From Paracoccaceae bacterium (lineage in GTDB: Bacteria; Pseudomonadota; Alphaproteobacteria; Rhodobacterales; Rhodobacteraceae), in contig JANSYB010000116.1 of assembly GCA_024742655.1 (NCBI GenBank), forward strand, positions 1 to 6,789: a stretch of 6,789 bases of DNA, written 5' to 3'. Shown here one piece after another: positions 1 through 6,789 of the stretch. Position 1 is the stretch's first letter. Every line of letters begins with the position of its first letter. The notes beneath the pieces are model-generated. The model did not search any database, was not told the origin of the DNA, and was given only the letters and a program-made list of their open reading frames with translations. The position numbers were made by a program, and so were the translations under genes.

Positions 1-937
1 GCGGCGCGAAACTGTCGATGTTCACGTCCGGCGTCTTGCCCTTCTTCAGGCGCGAGGCCAGCGTCTGGCGCGCGGCGGTCAGCAGACCGGCGCGATGCGG
101 GGGCAGGAACACCGCGTCCGTCGTGTCAAAGAAGGCCCATGTGCCGTAGCCCACCGTGCGGCTGTCGTCGCCGGTAACCTCCGCACTGCTGGCCATGGCA
201 AGGCGCTGCACGCACTGCCCCTGACCATAGCGGGAGGCCAGAAACCCGCGCAGGGCCTGCGCGCCGCAAGCATGGGCCGGCGTCAGCGCGGCGTAGTCGC
301 CGGTTTCGATCAGGCGGGCGGTCTCAAGGTCATGGGCCTCGGCGGCCTGCCGCGTCAGGAAATGGCTCAGGTCGCTGGAGAGAACGAAAAGTGGGGGCGT
401 GTCGGCCTGCGTGGCCAGGTGATCGATGATTGCCGCGACCCTCTCGGTTTTGCAGCGCCCGATGACCAGCGGGACAAGTTTCGCCTGCGGATGCAGGTGA
501 TGCAGAAAGGCCAGCTGCGTTTCGATCCCGTGCTCGTCGTCATGGGCGGCATCCTCGACATGGGCCAGCCCGGCCTGCACCAGCGCGCCCGCCGCCGCGC
601 CGTCGACCGGCACGTCAAAGCCGGGCATCGCATAGCCTTGCTGCGCAGGCAGCGCGACCCCGTCGAAGGCATGCCGGTGCGACGGTGACAGGATCACGAT
701 GGTCTCCGGTCTTGCCTGGGCCGTGGCCTGCCACGGGGCCCCCGTCAGCCAACCCGAAAACGCATATCCGGCATGGGGCGAGATCACCGCCCGCGGACCC
801 GCGCCGGGCGGCCGCGCACCATCCCCGCCGCGGGTCAGGCAGGTTTCAACCTGCCGGCGCAGTTCCTCGGGGTCGGAGGGGTAAAATCGCCCTGCCACCG
901 CTGGCAATCGCATATCTGTTCGGGCTTCGGTCTTCAT
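1..937 (-). CDS. MEMO-AMMECR1 fusion protein (AmmeMemoRadiSam proteins B+A), 3' end outside window
   Basis: I translated this open frame directly: 312 codons are visible with no stop, running off the left edge. Residues about 12-272 are a MEMO-family domain, seen from PAVAGRFYP (12-20), SPHAGY (53-58), LSPSHRHAF (83-91), HDDEHGIETQLAFL (132-145), SSDLSHF (187-193) and ACG (223-225). His55, His87 and Cys224 lie at positions corresponding to the metal ligands known in human MEMO1, a structural relative of class III extradiol dioxygenases. After a short linker, residues about 277-312 (LPPHRAGLLTAARQTLASRL, then a KGKTPDV stretch) look like the first helix of an AMMECR1 domain, so components B and A are probably one polypeptide. 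The reaction is not established. Its divergent neighbour is the radical SAM component of the same system. The ATG at 937 gives the longest frame but has a poor ribosome site. An in-frame ATG at 913 would give MRLPAVAGRFYP, which is closer to the usual family start. Confidence 0.88.
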   Translation of the reverse strand, partial: MKTEARTDMRLPAVAGRFYPSDPEELRRQVETCLTRGGDGARPPGAGPRAVISPHAGYAFSGWLTGAPWQATAQARPETIVILSPSHRHAFDGVALPAQQGYAMPGFDVPVDGAAAGALVQAGLAHVEDAAHDDEHGIETQLAFLHHLHPQAKLVPLVIGRCKTERVAAIIDHLATQADTPPLFVLSSDLSHFLTRQAAEAHDLETARLIETGDYAALTPAHACGAQALRGFLASRYGQGQCVQRLAMASSAEVTGDDSRTVGYGTWAFFDTTDAVFLPPHRAGLLTAARQTLASRLKKGKTPDVNIDSFAP

Positions 938-994
938 TTCTCGCTATTATTGCATAGCTTATGGGCAGGATCATGAAAGAAATCGGATAGCAGG
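938..994. promoter_or_regulatory. Divergent intergenic region of the AmmeMemoRadiSam genes
   Basis: This 57-base gap is the only space between the two divergent genes, so any promoters for both must lie here or inside the coding ends. It is locally A+T-richer than its surroundings. TATTAT at 945-950 could serve as a plus-strand -10 element, but no good -35 lies at the right distance. No clear operator dyad is visible. The shared gap suggests, but does not prove, co-regulation. Confidence 0.4.
961..990 (+). other. Possible tiny leader ORF before the radical SAM gene
   Basis: ATG at 961 opens a nine-codon frame (MGRIMKEIG) ending with TAG at 988-990. An internal ATG at 973 is preceded by GCAGG three bases upstream. 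The stop lies four bases before the ATG of the radical SAM gene, which has no well-spaced ribosome binding site of its own. Translational coupling is a possible reading. A frame this short can easily arise by chance. Confidence 0.2.
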
Positions 995-2065
995 ATGCAC
1001 CCCGCGCGGTTCTGGACCAAAGAGGCCGATGGACGGCTGAAATGCACGCTGTGCCCGCGGTTCTGCACCTTGCGTGACGGGCAGCGGGGGATGTGCTTTG
1101 TCCGTATGCGTCAGGGCGATCACATGGTTCTGGATACCTATGGTCGCTCCACCGGTTTCTGCATCGATCCGATCGAGAAAAAGCCGCTCAATCACTTCCT
1201 GCCCGGCACACCGGTTCTGAGTTTCGGAACGGCAGGCTGCAACCTGGCCTGCAAGTTCTGCCAGAATCACGAGATATCGAAAAGCCGCGAGGTTGACAGC
1301 CTTGCGCACGAGGCCTCGCCCGAGATGATCGCGCGGGCGGCGCGCGATCATGGCTGCGCATCGGTGGCGTTCACCTATAACGACCCGGTGATCTTTCACG
1401 AATACGCGCTGGACACGGCGGCGGCCTGCCGCGCGGCAGGCCTGAAATCGGTTGCCGTCACCGCGGGCTATATCACCGAGGAACCACGGGCCGAGTTTTT
1501 TGCGGCGATGGATGCGGCCAATATCGACCTCAAGGGCTTTACCGACACGTTTTACCGAAAACTGACCGGCTCCGAGATCGCCCCGGTGCTGGAGGCGATC
1601 CGCTATGCCGTGCACGAGAGCGATTGCTGGGTGGAACTGACCACGCTGCTGATCCCCGGTGAGAACGACAGCGAGGCCGAGCTGACGGAGCTGAGCCGTT
1701 GGGTGGTCGAGGCATGCGGGCCGGACGTGCCGGTGCATTTCACGGCCTTTCACCCCGATCACCGGATGCTTGGCCATGAGCGCACGCCGCTGGAGACGTT
1801 ATTGCGCGCGCGTGGTATCGCCCGGGCCGCCGGGCTGCGACATGTCTATATCGGCAATGCCCACCACATCGAGGCGCAATCCAGCTATTGCGCGGGGTGC
1901 GGCGTGCGTGTGATCGGGCGCGACTGGCACCTGCTGTCGGATTGGCGGCTGGACGATTTCGGCGGCTGCACGACCTGCGGCACGCCGTTTCCGGGTGTGA
2001 TCGACGGCGCGCCCGGCACATGGGGCCGCCGCCGACAACCCATCAGGATGCACGAGGTCAGCTGA
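995..2065 (+). CDS. amrS: AmmeMemoRadiSam system radical SAM enzyme (AmrS-like)
   Basis: The 356-residue protein is full length for this family. The radical SAM cluster is CNLACKFC (Cys82, Cys86, Cys89), which would hold the 4Fe-4S cluster that cleaves S-adenosylmethionine. It resembles pyruvate formate-lyase activating enzymes in fold and motif. Two further cysteine groups are typical of this subfamily: an N-terminal set at Cys17, Cys20, Cys24 and Cys34, and a C-terminal pair of CxxC motifs at Cys299/302 and Cys325/328. They may bind zinc or additional iron-sulfur clusters. The substrate is unknown. The divergent MEMO-AMMECR1 gene makes assignment to the AmmeMemoRadiSam system firm, rather than to a general PflA-like activase; there is no glycyl-radical enzyme gene in view. 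A TGA at 974-976 closes the frame upstream, so the ATG at 995 is the earliest possible start. The gene's stop overlaps that of the convergent flavin reductase. Confidence 0.93.
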   Translation: MHPARFWTKEADGRLKCTLCPRFCTLRDGQRGMCFVRMRQGDHMVLDTYGRSTGFCIDPIEKKPLNHFLPGTPVLSFGTAGCNLACKFCQNHEISKSREVDSLAHEASPEMIARAARDHGCASVAFTYNDPVIFHEYALDTAAACRAAGLKSVAVTAGYITEEPRAEFFAAMDAANIDLKGFTDTFYRKLTGSEIAPVLEAIRYAVHESDCWVELTTLLIPGENDSEAELTELSRWVVEACGPDVPVHFTAFHPDHRMLGHERTPLETLLRARGIARAAGLRHVYIGNAHHIEAQSSYCAGCGVRVIGRDWHLLSDWRLDDFGGCTTCGTPFPGVIDGAPGTWGRRRQPIRMHEVS

Positions 2066-2597
2066 GCCTGTCGTGCAACGCCCGCATCCGGGTTTGCAGG
2101 GCCTTGACGTAAAGATCATTCGTCAACTGGCCGTCCTCGCCGAACTCGTTATGGGCGGCGGCCACGCACAGCATCGGACCGGTCAGAACCTCGGCTTGCA
2201 GGGGCACGAGACAGCTCAGCAGCATGAATTGCCCCGTTTCGCCGCCGGTGCGACCGGCATTGGCCGACATCACGACGGTCGGCTTGCCCTTGAAGGGCAT
2301 GCCTTCGACCCGGCTGACCCAGTCCAGGGCATTTTTCAGCGCGCCGGTGATGCCCTTGTTGTATTCCGGTGACGCGATGATCACCGCGTCCGCCGCCTTG
2401 ATCTGATCGGCCAGTGTGTGAACCGCGTCCGGGACGCCCTCGGCCTCTTCCAGATCACCGTCATATAGCGGCAAGTGCAGATCGGCCTCGGTCACATCGG
2501 CCGGGCCGAAGGCGCGCACGGCCTCGTTCAGCAGCATCCTGTTATAGGCCCCTTTGCGAAGCGAGCCGGAAATCGTCAACAGCTTGGGATCGGGCAT
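2058..2597 (-). CDS. NAD(P)H-dependent FMN reductase (ChrR/YieF-like flavoprotein)
   Basis: The 179-residue protein has the length of the NADPH-dependent FMN reductase family (flavodoxin-like fold). Members bind FMN and reduce flavins, quinones, chromate or azo compounds in the cytoplasm. Visible marks are the phosphate-binding loop ISGSLRKGAYNR (9-20), the flavin-contacting SPEYNKGITGALKNALDW segment (76-93), and KPTVVMSANAGRTGG (105-119), which starts with the expected beta-strand and loop. The physiological substrate cannot be read from sequence; chromate reductase is only one family label. The start is supported by AGGAGA (2603-2608 on the complement) five bases before the ATG. The gene is convergent with the radical SAM gene and overlaps it by eight bases. 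It lies downstream of the LysR gene on the same strand but is separated from it by an intrinsic terminator, so it likely has its own promoter. Confidence 0.9.
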   Translation of the reverse strand: MPDPKLLTISGSLRKGAYNRMLLNEAVRAFGPADVTEADLHLPLYDGDLEEAEGVPDAVHTLADQIKAADAVIIASPEYNKGITGALKNALDWVSRVEGMPFKGKPTVVMSANAGRTGGETGQFMLLSCLVPLQAEVLTGPMLCVAAAHNEFGEDGQLTNDLYVKALQTRMRALHDRLS

Positions 2598-2629
2598 GGT
2601 GTTCTCCTGATGTTTGAACCGTTGGCCTC

Positions 2630-2658
2630 AACATTGGCGTGAAACGGGAGACTGACAA
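2630..2658 (-). promoter_or_regulatory. Candidate promoter of the flavin reductase gene
   Basis: On the minus strand TTGTCA (2653-2658) matches the -35 consensus in five of six bases. Seventeen bases further on is AATGTT (2630-2635), only a weak -10 match. The position, 33 bases before the start codon, is sensible, but the -10 is poor, so this is tentative. Confidence 0.25.
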
Positions 2659-2669
2659 CAGGCGCAATC

Positions 2670-2684
2670 GCACAGGCCCTGTGC
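2670..2684. repeat. 15-bp inverted repeat upstream of the flavin reductase
   Basis: GCACAGG and CCTGTGC form perfect seven-base arms around one central C. The dyad sits 73 bases upstream of the flavin reductase start and just upstream of the candidate -35 element, a position suited to an activator or repressor site. It is outside the LysR terminator stem. The binding protein is unknown; the adjacent LysR regulator is an obvious candidate, although the dyad does not fit the T-N11-A pattern. Confidence 0.4.
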
Positions 2685-2696
2685 AGGCCATGCACG

Positions 2697-2728
2697 AAAA
2701 AGACCCCGGGCGCAGCGCGACCGAGGTC
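2697..2728 (-). terminator. Rho-independent terminator of the LysR gene
   Basis: Read on the minus strand, GACCTCGGTCGC and GCGCCCGGGGTC form a 12-position stem (ten Watson-Crick pairs, one G-U, one mismatch) with a GCT loop, followed directly by TTTTT. It begins 28 bases after the LysR stop codon. It separates LysR transcription from the downstream flavin reductase gene on the same strand. Confidence 0.85.
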
Positions 2729-2756
2729 AGGTGGCCATTTCTGGCGGAGGAAGGTC

Positions 2757-3662
2757 TTACCAGTCCGTCGGACCCTTTTCCGCGAACGCATGCACCAGGA
2801 AATCGATGAAGGCGCGGACCTTGGGCTGGGTGAACCGGCCCGGCGGGTAGACGGCATAAATGCCCTGGGTTTCGACCGGCAGGTCGGGAATCACGTCGAC
2901 GATCAACCCGTCCTTGAGGGCCTGTGCGTAAAGGAAGCTTGGCAGGTAAGCGATACCGAGGCCGGAAATCGCGGCATTGAGCAGCGACTGGCCGTCATTG
3001 ACCGACAGACCGCCCGCGGTGCGCACCTGGCGCTTTTCGCCCGAGGGGGAGGTCAGTTTCCAGACCGAGCCGTTCGACTGGCTGGAGTAATGCAGCAGCT
3101 TGTGTTCGTTGAGGTCGTCGATCTTGGTCGGGCGGCCATACTTGTCGAGATAGCCGGGGCTGGCGATCATCCGCTTGGTCGTCTCGGTCAGCTTGCGCGC
3201 GCGCAGGGTGCTGTCCTCCAACTCGCCGATGCGGATGGCCATGTCGAAACCCTCGGAAATCAGTTCGACATAGCGGTTGTTGAGAACCATGTTCACCGTG
3301 ATGTCCGGATAATCATCCAGGAACTGACCCAGAACCGGGCTGAGGTGATTCACCCCGAAATCCGTGGCAACCGAGATGCGCAGGAGGCCCGAGGGATCCG
3401 ACTGCATCGAACTGACCAGCGCATCGGCCTCGCCGGCATCGTTGAGAACGCGCAGGGCGCGGTCATAATAGGCCAATCCGATTTCCGTCGGGCTGACACG
3501 GCGGGTGGTGCGATTCAGCAGGCGCGCGCCCAGACGTGCCTCGAGCGATGAGACATGTTTTGAGACGGCGGATTTGGAAATGCCCATCTTGCGTGCGGCG
3601 TCGGTGAATCCCCCTTGATCCACGACGGTCGCAAAGGCCTCCATTTCGGTCAGGCGATCCAT
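2757..3662 (-). CDS. LysR-family transcriptional regulator (CrgA-like)
   Basis: The 301-residue protein has the standard LysR length. Residues 1-60 form the winged helix-turn-helix, with the recognition region FTDAARKMGISKSAVSKHVS (19-38) and the following LEARLGARLLNRTTRRVSPT. A linker helix leads to the effector-binding domain (about 92-290), with the typical LRISVATDFG entry and a C-terminal IYAVYPPGRFTQPKVRAFID stretch seen in CrgA/AaeR-type members. The inducer is unknown. I chose ATG at 3662 because AGAGGT lies seven bases upstream and the product then starts MDRLTEMEAF, as is usual. A TTG at 3692 would add ten charged, non-conserved residues. Possible targets are the flavin reductase downstream, the divergent DUF4399 gene, or itself; LysR proteins often regulate a divergent neighbour, so DUF4399 deserves first consideration. 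Confidence 0.93.
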   Translation of the reverse strand: MDRLTEMEAFATVVDQGGFTDAARKMGISKSAVSKHVSSLEARLGARLLNRTTRRVSPTEIGLAYYDRALRVLNDAGEADALVSSMQSDPSGLLRISVATDFGVNHLSPVLGQFLDDYPDITVNMVLNNRYVELISEGFDMAIRIGELEDSTLRARKLTETTKRMIASPGYLDKYGRPTKIDDLNEHKLLHYSSQSNGSVWKLTSPSGEKRQVRTAGGLSVNDGQSLLNAAISGLGIAYLPSFLYAQALKDGLIVDVIPDLPVETQGIYAVYPPGRFTQPKVRAFIDFLVHAFAEKGPTDW

Positions 3663-3858
3663 GCGCGATACCTCTGTGCGTTTCTTTTGCAAGAACGCTT
3701 ATCCCGCCGAATTCGGGCACAACTGGGGCGTATGCCCGACAATATCTGGGTTTTGTGTTGGATCGTTCGTGACGCGGAAACAGCCCCTCACTGTTGCGCG
3801 CGTCGACTTTCCGGCTGTGGGGGCTAGGTCATAGCGAATATAAAAAGGGAGGTTTGAA
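3663..3858. promoter_or_regulatory. LysR / DUF4399 divergent intergenic region with dyads
   Basis: This 196-base divergent gap should hold both promoters and any LysR operator. It contains a perfect palindrome CCGAATTCGG (3707-3716), an interrupted dyad CGGGC (3714-3718) / GCCCG (3734-3738) with an inner GGGC-GTAT-GCCC hairpin (3726-3737), and AGCCCC (3782-3787) paired with GGGGCT (3820-3825) in the probable leader of the DUF4399 transcript. None matches a specific known operator. No convincing paired -35/-10 boxes were found for either gene. Confidence 0.35.
3670..3675 (-). promoter_or_regulatory. Ribosome binding site deciding the LysR start
   Basis: AGAGGT on the minus strand stands seven bases before the ATG at 3662. 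It lies inside the extension that a TTG start at 3692 would create, so it favours the shorter protein. Confidence 0.7.
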
Positions 3859-4302
3859 ATGAAGACGTTTCTGATTTCTGCCGTTACGGCGCTGGCCTTT
3901 GTGGCCACACCCGTTCTGGCCGAGCGTATGGCGGCCCCCGAGGGCGCCGAGGTGTATTTCGTCAATATCGAGGATGGCGCGATCGTGTCGGCGCCCGTCA
4001 AGGTCGTCTTTGGCCTGAGTGGCATGGGCGTGGCCCCGGCCGGCACCGAAAAGGAAAACACCGGGCATCACCACATCCTGATCAACCGCGCGCCATTGGG
4101 CGAGGGGCCTGATGGCGCCGAAGAACTGGAATACGGCCTGCCCGCGGATGACAACCACGTGCATTTCGGCGGCGGTCAGACCGAGGTGACACTGGACCTT
4201 GCCCCGGGGCAGCACACGCTGCAACTCGTTCTGGGCGACATGAACCACGTGCCGCACGACCCGCCCGTCGTGTCCGACGTGATCACCATCACGGTGGAAT
4301 AG
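3859..4302 (+). CDS. DUF4399 domain secreted protein
   Basis: The 147-residue protein begins with a clear Sec signal peptide: MKTFLISAVT, a hydrophobic core, then a VLA-ER junction suggesting cleavage after Ala21. The mature part of about 126 residues matches the DUF4399 pattern: NTGHHHILIN (67-76), NHVHFGGGQTEVTLDL (99-114), LAPGQHTLQLVLGDMNHVPH (114-133), then PPVVSDVITITV at the end. It is therefore expected in the periplasm as a small beta-rich domain. Histidines are concentrated at 70-72, 100, 102, 119, 130 and 133, which suggests metal binding, but the family has no assigned function that I know. AGGGAGGT six bases upstream is a strong ribosome site. The gene is divergent from the LysR regulator and ends four bases before the stop of the convergent fadH-like gene, with no terminator between them. 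Confidence 0.9.
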   Translation: MKTFLISAVTALAFVATPVLAERMAAPEGAEVYFVNIEDGAIVSAPVKVVFGLSGMGVAPAGTEKENTGHHHILINRAPLGEGPDGAEELEYGLPADDNHVHFGGGQTEVTLDLAPGQHTLQLVLGDMNHVPHDPPVVSDVITITVE

Positions 4303-4306
4303 GCGT

Positions 4307-6400
<2,094 letters not shown>

Positions 6401-6428
6401 TTATCAACCAGGAAACGGAAACGGCACC

Positions 6429-6449
6429 GGGGCCGGGACGGGCGGCGGG
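6429..6449 (+). other. G-quadruplex-forming pattern
   Basis: Four G runs (four, three, three and three bases) are separated by CC, AC and CGGC, which satisfies the usual rule of four runs of three or more G with loops of one to seven bases. It is 95-115 bases upstream of the fadH start and lies on the strand opposite the fadH coding sense. In a GC-rich genome such motifs can occur by chance. Confidence 0.35.
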
Positions 6450-6513
6450 TCGCTTTGCCCGGTCGCGCTGCTCAATCCGGACGTTTTTCTGTCATTTGAT
6501 ATATTCATATCTT

Positions 6514-6527
6514 TTGATCTGAATCAT
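6514..6527. promoter_or_regulatory. FNR/FnrL/Dnr-type binding site (near consensus)
   Basis: TTGAT-CTGA-ATCAT matches the FNR-family box TTGAT-N4-ATCAA in nine of ten defined positions. It lies in the A+T-rich part of the divergent region, about 120 bases before the plus-strand ATG and about 186 before fadH. Alphaproteobacterial FnrL and Dnr proteins use this box for oxygen or nitric oxide control. No well-placed -10 was found, so which gene it serves is open. Confidence 0.4.
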
Positions 6528-6640
6528 TACGGACGATTCGCATCTCTGAAAAGGTGTTTTGCGGTAAATCGTTGCCGGCTTTGCCAGTTCTCTCAGTGTC
6601 TATCCAACGTCACCTTACAAGAACCTGCCGGAGCATACAC

Positions 6641-6789
6641 ATGAACAAGAAAATAGTTTCTGCGGATCTCGCCACCGACGAAGTGATCCGACTGTCCAGT
6701 GCGATTGAAACACCCGAGGTGGCCGAGGTTCTTGAACCGCTGTGGGGCTCGCTTCAGACCTACAAGGCCGGTAGCCAGATCGTGCGCGA
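6641..6789 (+). CDS. Unidentified protein, N-terminal fragment (possibly Crp/Fnr-like)
   Basis: The frame is open from ATG at 6641 to the window edge (49 codons). GGAG in CCGGAG (6628-6633) is seven bases upstream, a good ribosome site. The visible product starts MNKKIVSADLATDEVIRLSS and ends with SLQTYKAGSQIVR. That last segment resembles the entry to a cyclic-nucleotide-binding (Crp/Fnr) domain, where a YKAG-x-x-I-x-R-E-G-D pattern is common, but the diagnostic part is outside the window. There is no signal peptide or membrane segment in the visible part. I do not recognise the gene with confidence. It is divergent from fadH. Confidence 0.55.
   Translation, partial: MNKKIVSADLATDEVIRLSSAIETPEVAEVLEPLWGSLQTYKAGSQIVR

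Noticed and set aside
95..688. Plus-strand open frame over the MEMO gene
   Set aside because: It is a shadow. The minus strand in this region encodes an unmistakable MEMO domain in another frame.
971..1777. Minus-strand open frame over the radical SAM gene
   Set aside because: It is antisense to a gene with a canonical radical SAM motif, and its translation has no recognisable family features.
2075..2097. Hairpin GCAA-c-GCCCG / CGGGT-TTGC just after the radical SAM stop, considered as a terminator
   Set aside because: It has no following T tract and lies inside the flavin reductase coding sequence; the stem is modest and contains a bulge and a G-U pair.
2790..3551. Plus-strand open frame of 253 codons over the LysR gene
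   Set aside because: It is antisense to a complete LysR regulator and shows no motif of its own.
3663..3692. TTG start at 3692 giving a LysR protein ten residues longer
   Set aside because: The ATG at 3662 has a good ribosome site that lies inside this extension and gives the usual family N-terminus.
3839..3844. TATAAA just before the DUF4399 gene, considered as a -10 box
   Set aside because: A transcript starting from it would begin at or after the ribosome binding site, and no -35 element is placed for it.
6641..6789. Right-edge gene as a CoA-transferase subunit, from the MNKKIVSAD start
   Set aside because: The residues that follow do not continue the CoA-transferase pattern expected after that start, and the TYKAGSQIVR segment fits better with, but does not prove, a Crp/Fnr-type domain.

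Overview
The window is GC-rich and densely packed. Its codon use and gene set suggest an alphaproteobacterium, most likely of the Rhodobacteraceae/Roseobacter group. That assignment rests on overall character, because no rRNA or taxonomic marker gene is present. All complete genes look intact, and I see no mobile element, tRNA, rRNA or CRISPR array.

Left part (1-2065): a divergent pair that together supplies the three domains of the AmmeMemoRadiSam system. On the minus strand, cut off by the window edge, is a protein with a complete MEMO domain running into the start of an AMMECR1-like domain, so components B and A appear fused. On the plus strand is the radical SAM partner (AmrS-like), with a canonical CxxxCxxC cluster and extra cysteine sets at both ends. 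The family is conserved from archaea to humans (MEMO1, AMMECR1), but I know of no settled reaction for the bacterial system.

Middle part (2058-4302): an NAD(P)H-dependent FMN reductase-like flavoprotein (minus) converges on the radical SAM gene, and the two stop codons share one 8-bp palindrome. Upstream of it, also on the minus strand, is a CrgA-type LysR regulator with its own strong intrinsic terminator. A small secreted DUF4399 protein (plus) is divergent from the LysR gene. The two intergenic gaps contain dyads that could be operators.

Right part (4307-6789): a full-length 2,4-dienoyl-CoA reductase of the FadH type (minus), with its 4Fe-4S cysteines, FAD and NADPH sites and catalytic Tyr/His all present. 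It serves beta-oxidation of unsaturated fatty acids. About 300 bases separate it from the start of a divergent plus-strand gene that the window cuts off. This gap changes abruptly from very G-rich (with a G-quadruplex pattern) to A+T-rich (with a near-consensus FNR-type box).

Apart from the three-domain system, which is notable because its function is obscure, these are ordinary housekeeping and accessory chromosomal genes. The best leads are the MEMO-AMMECR1 fusion with its divergent radical SAM partner, the histidine-rich DUF4399 protein, and the FNR-like box.
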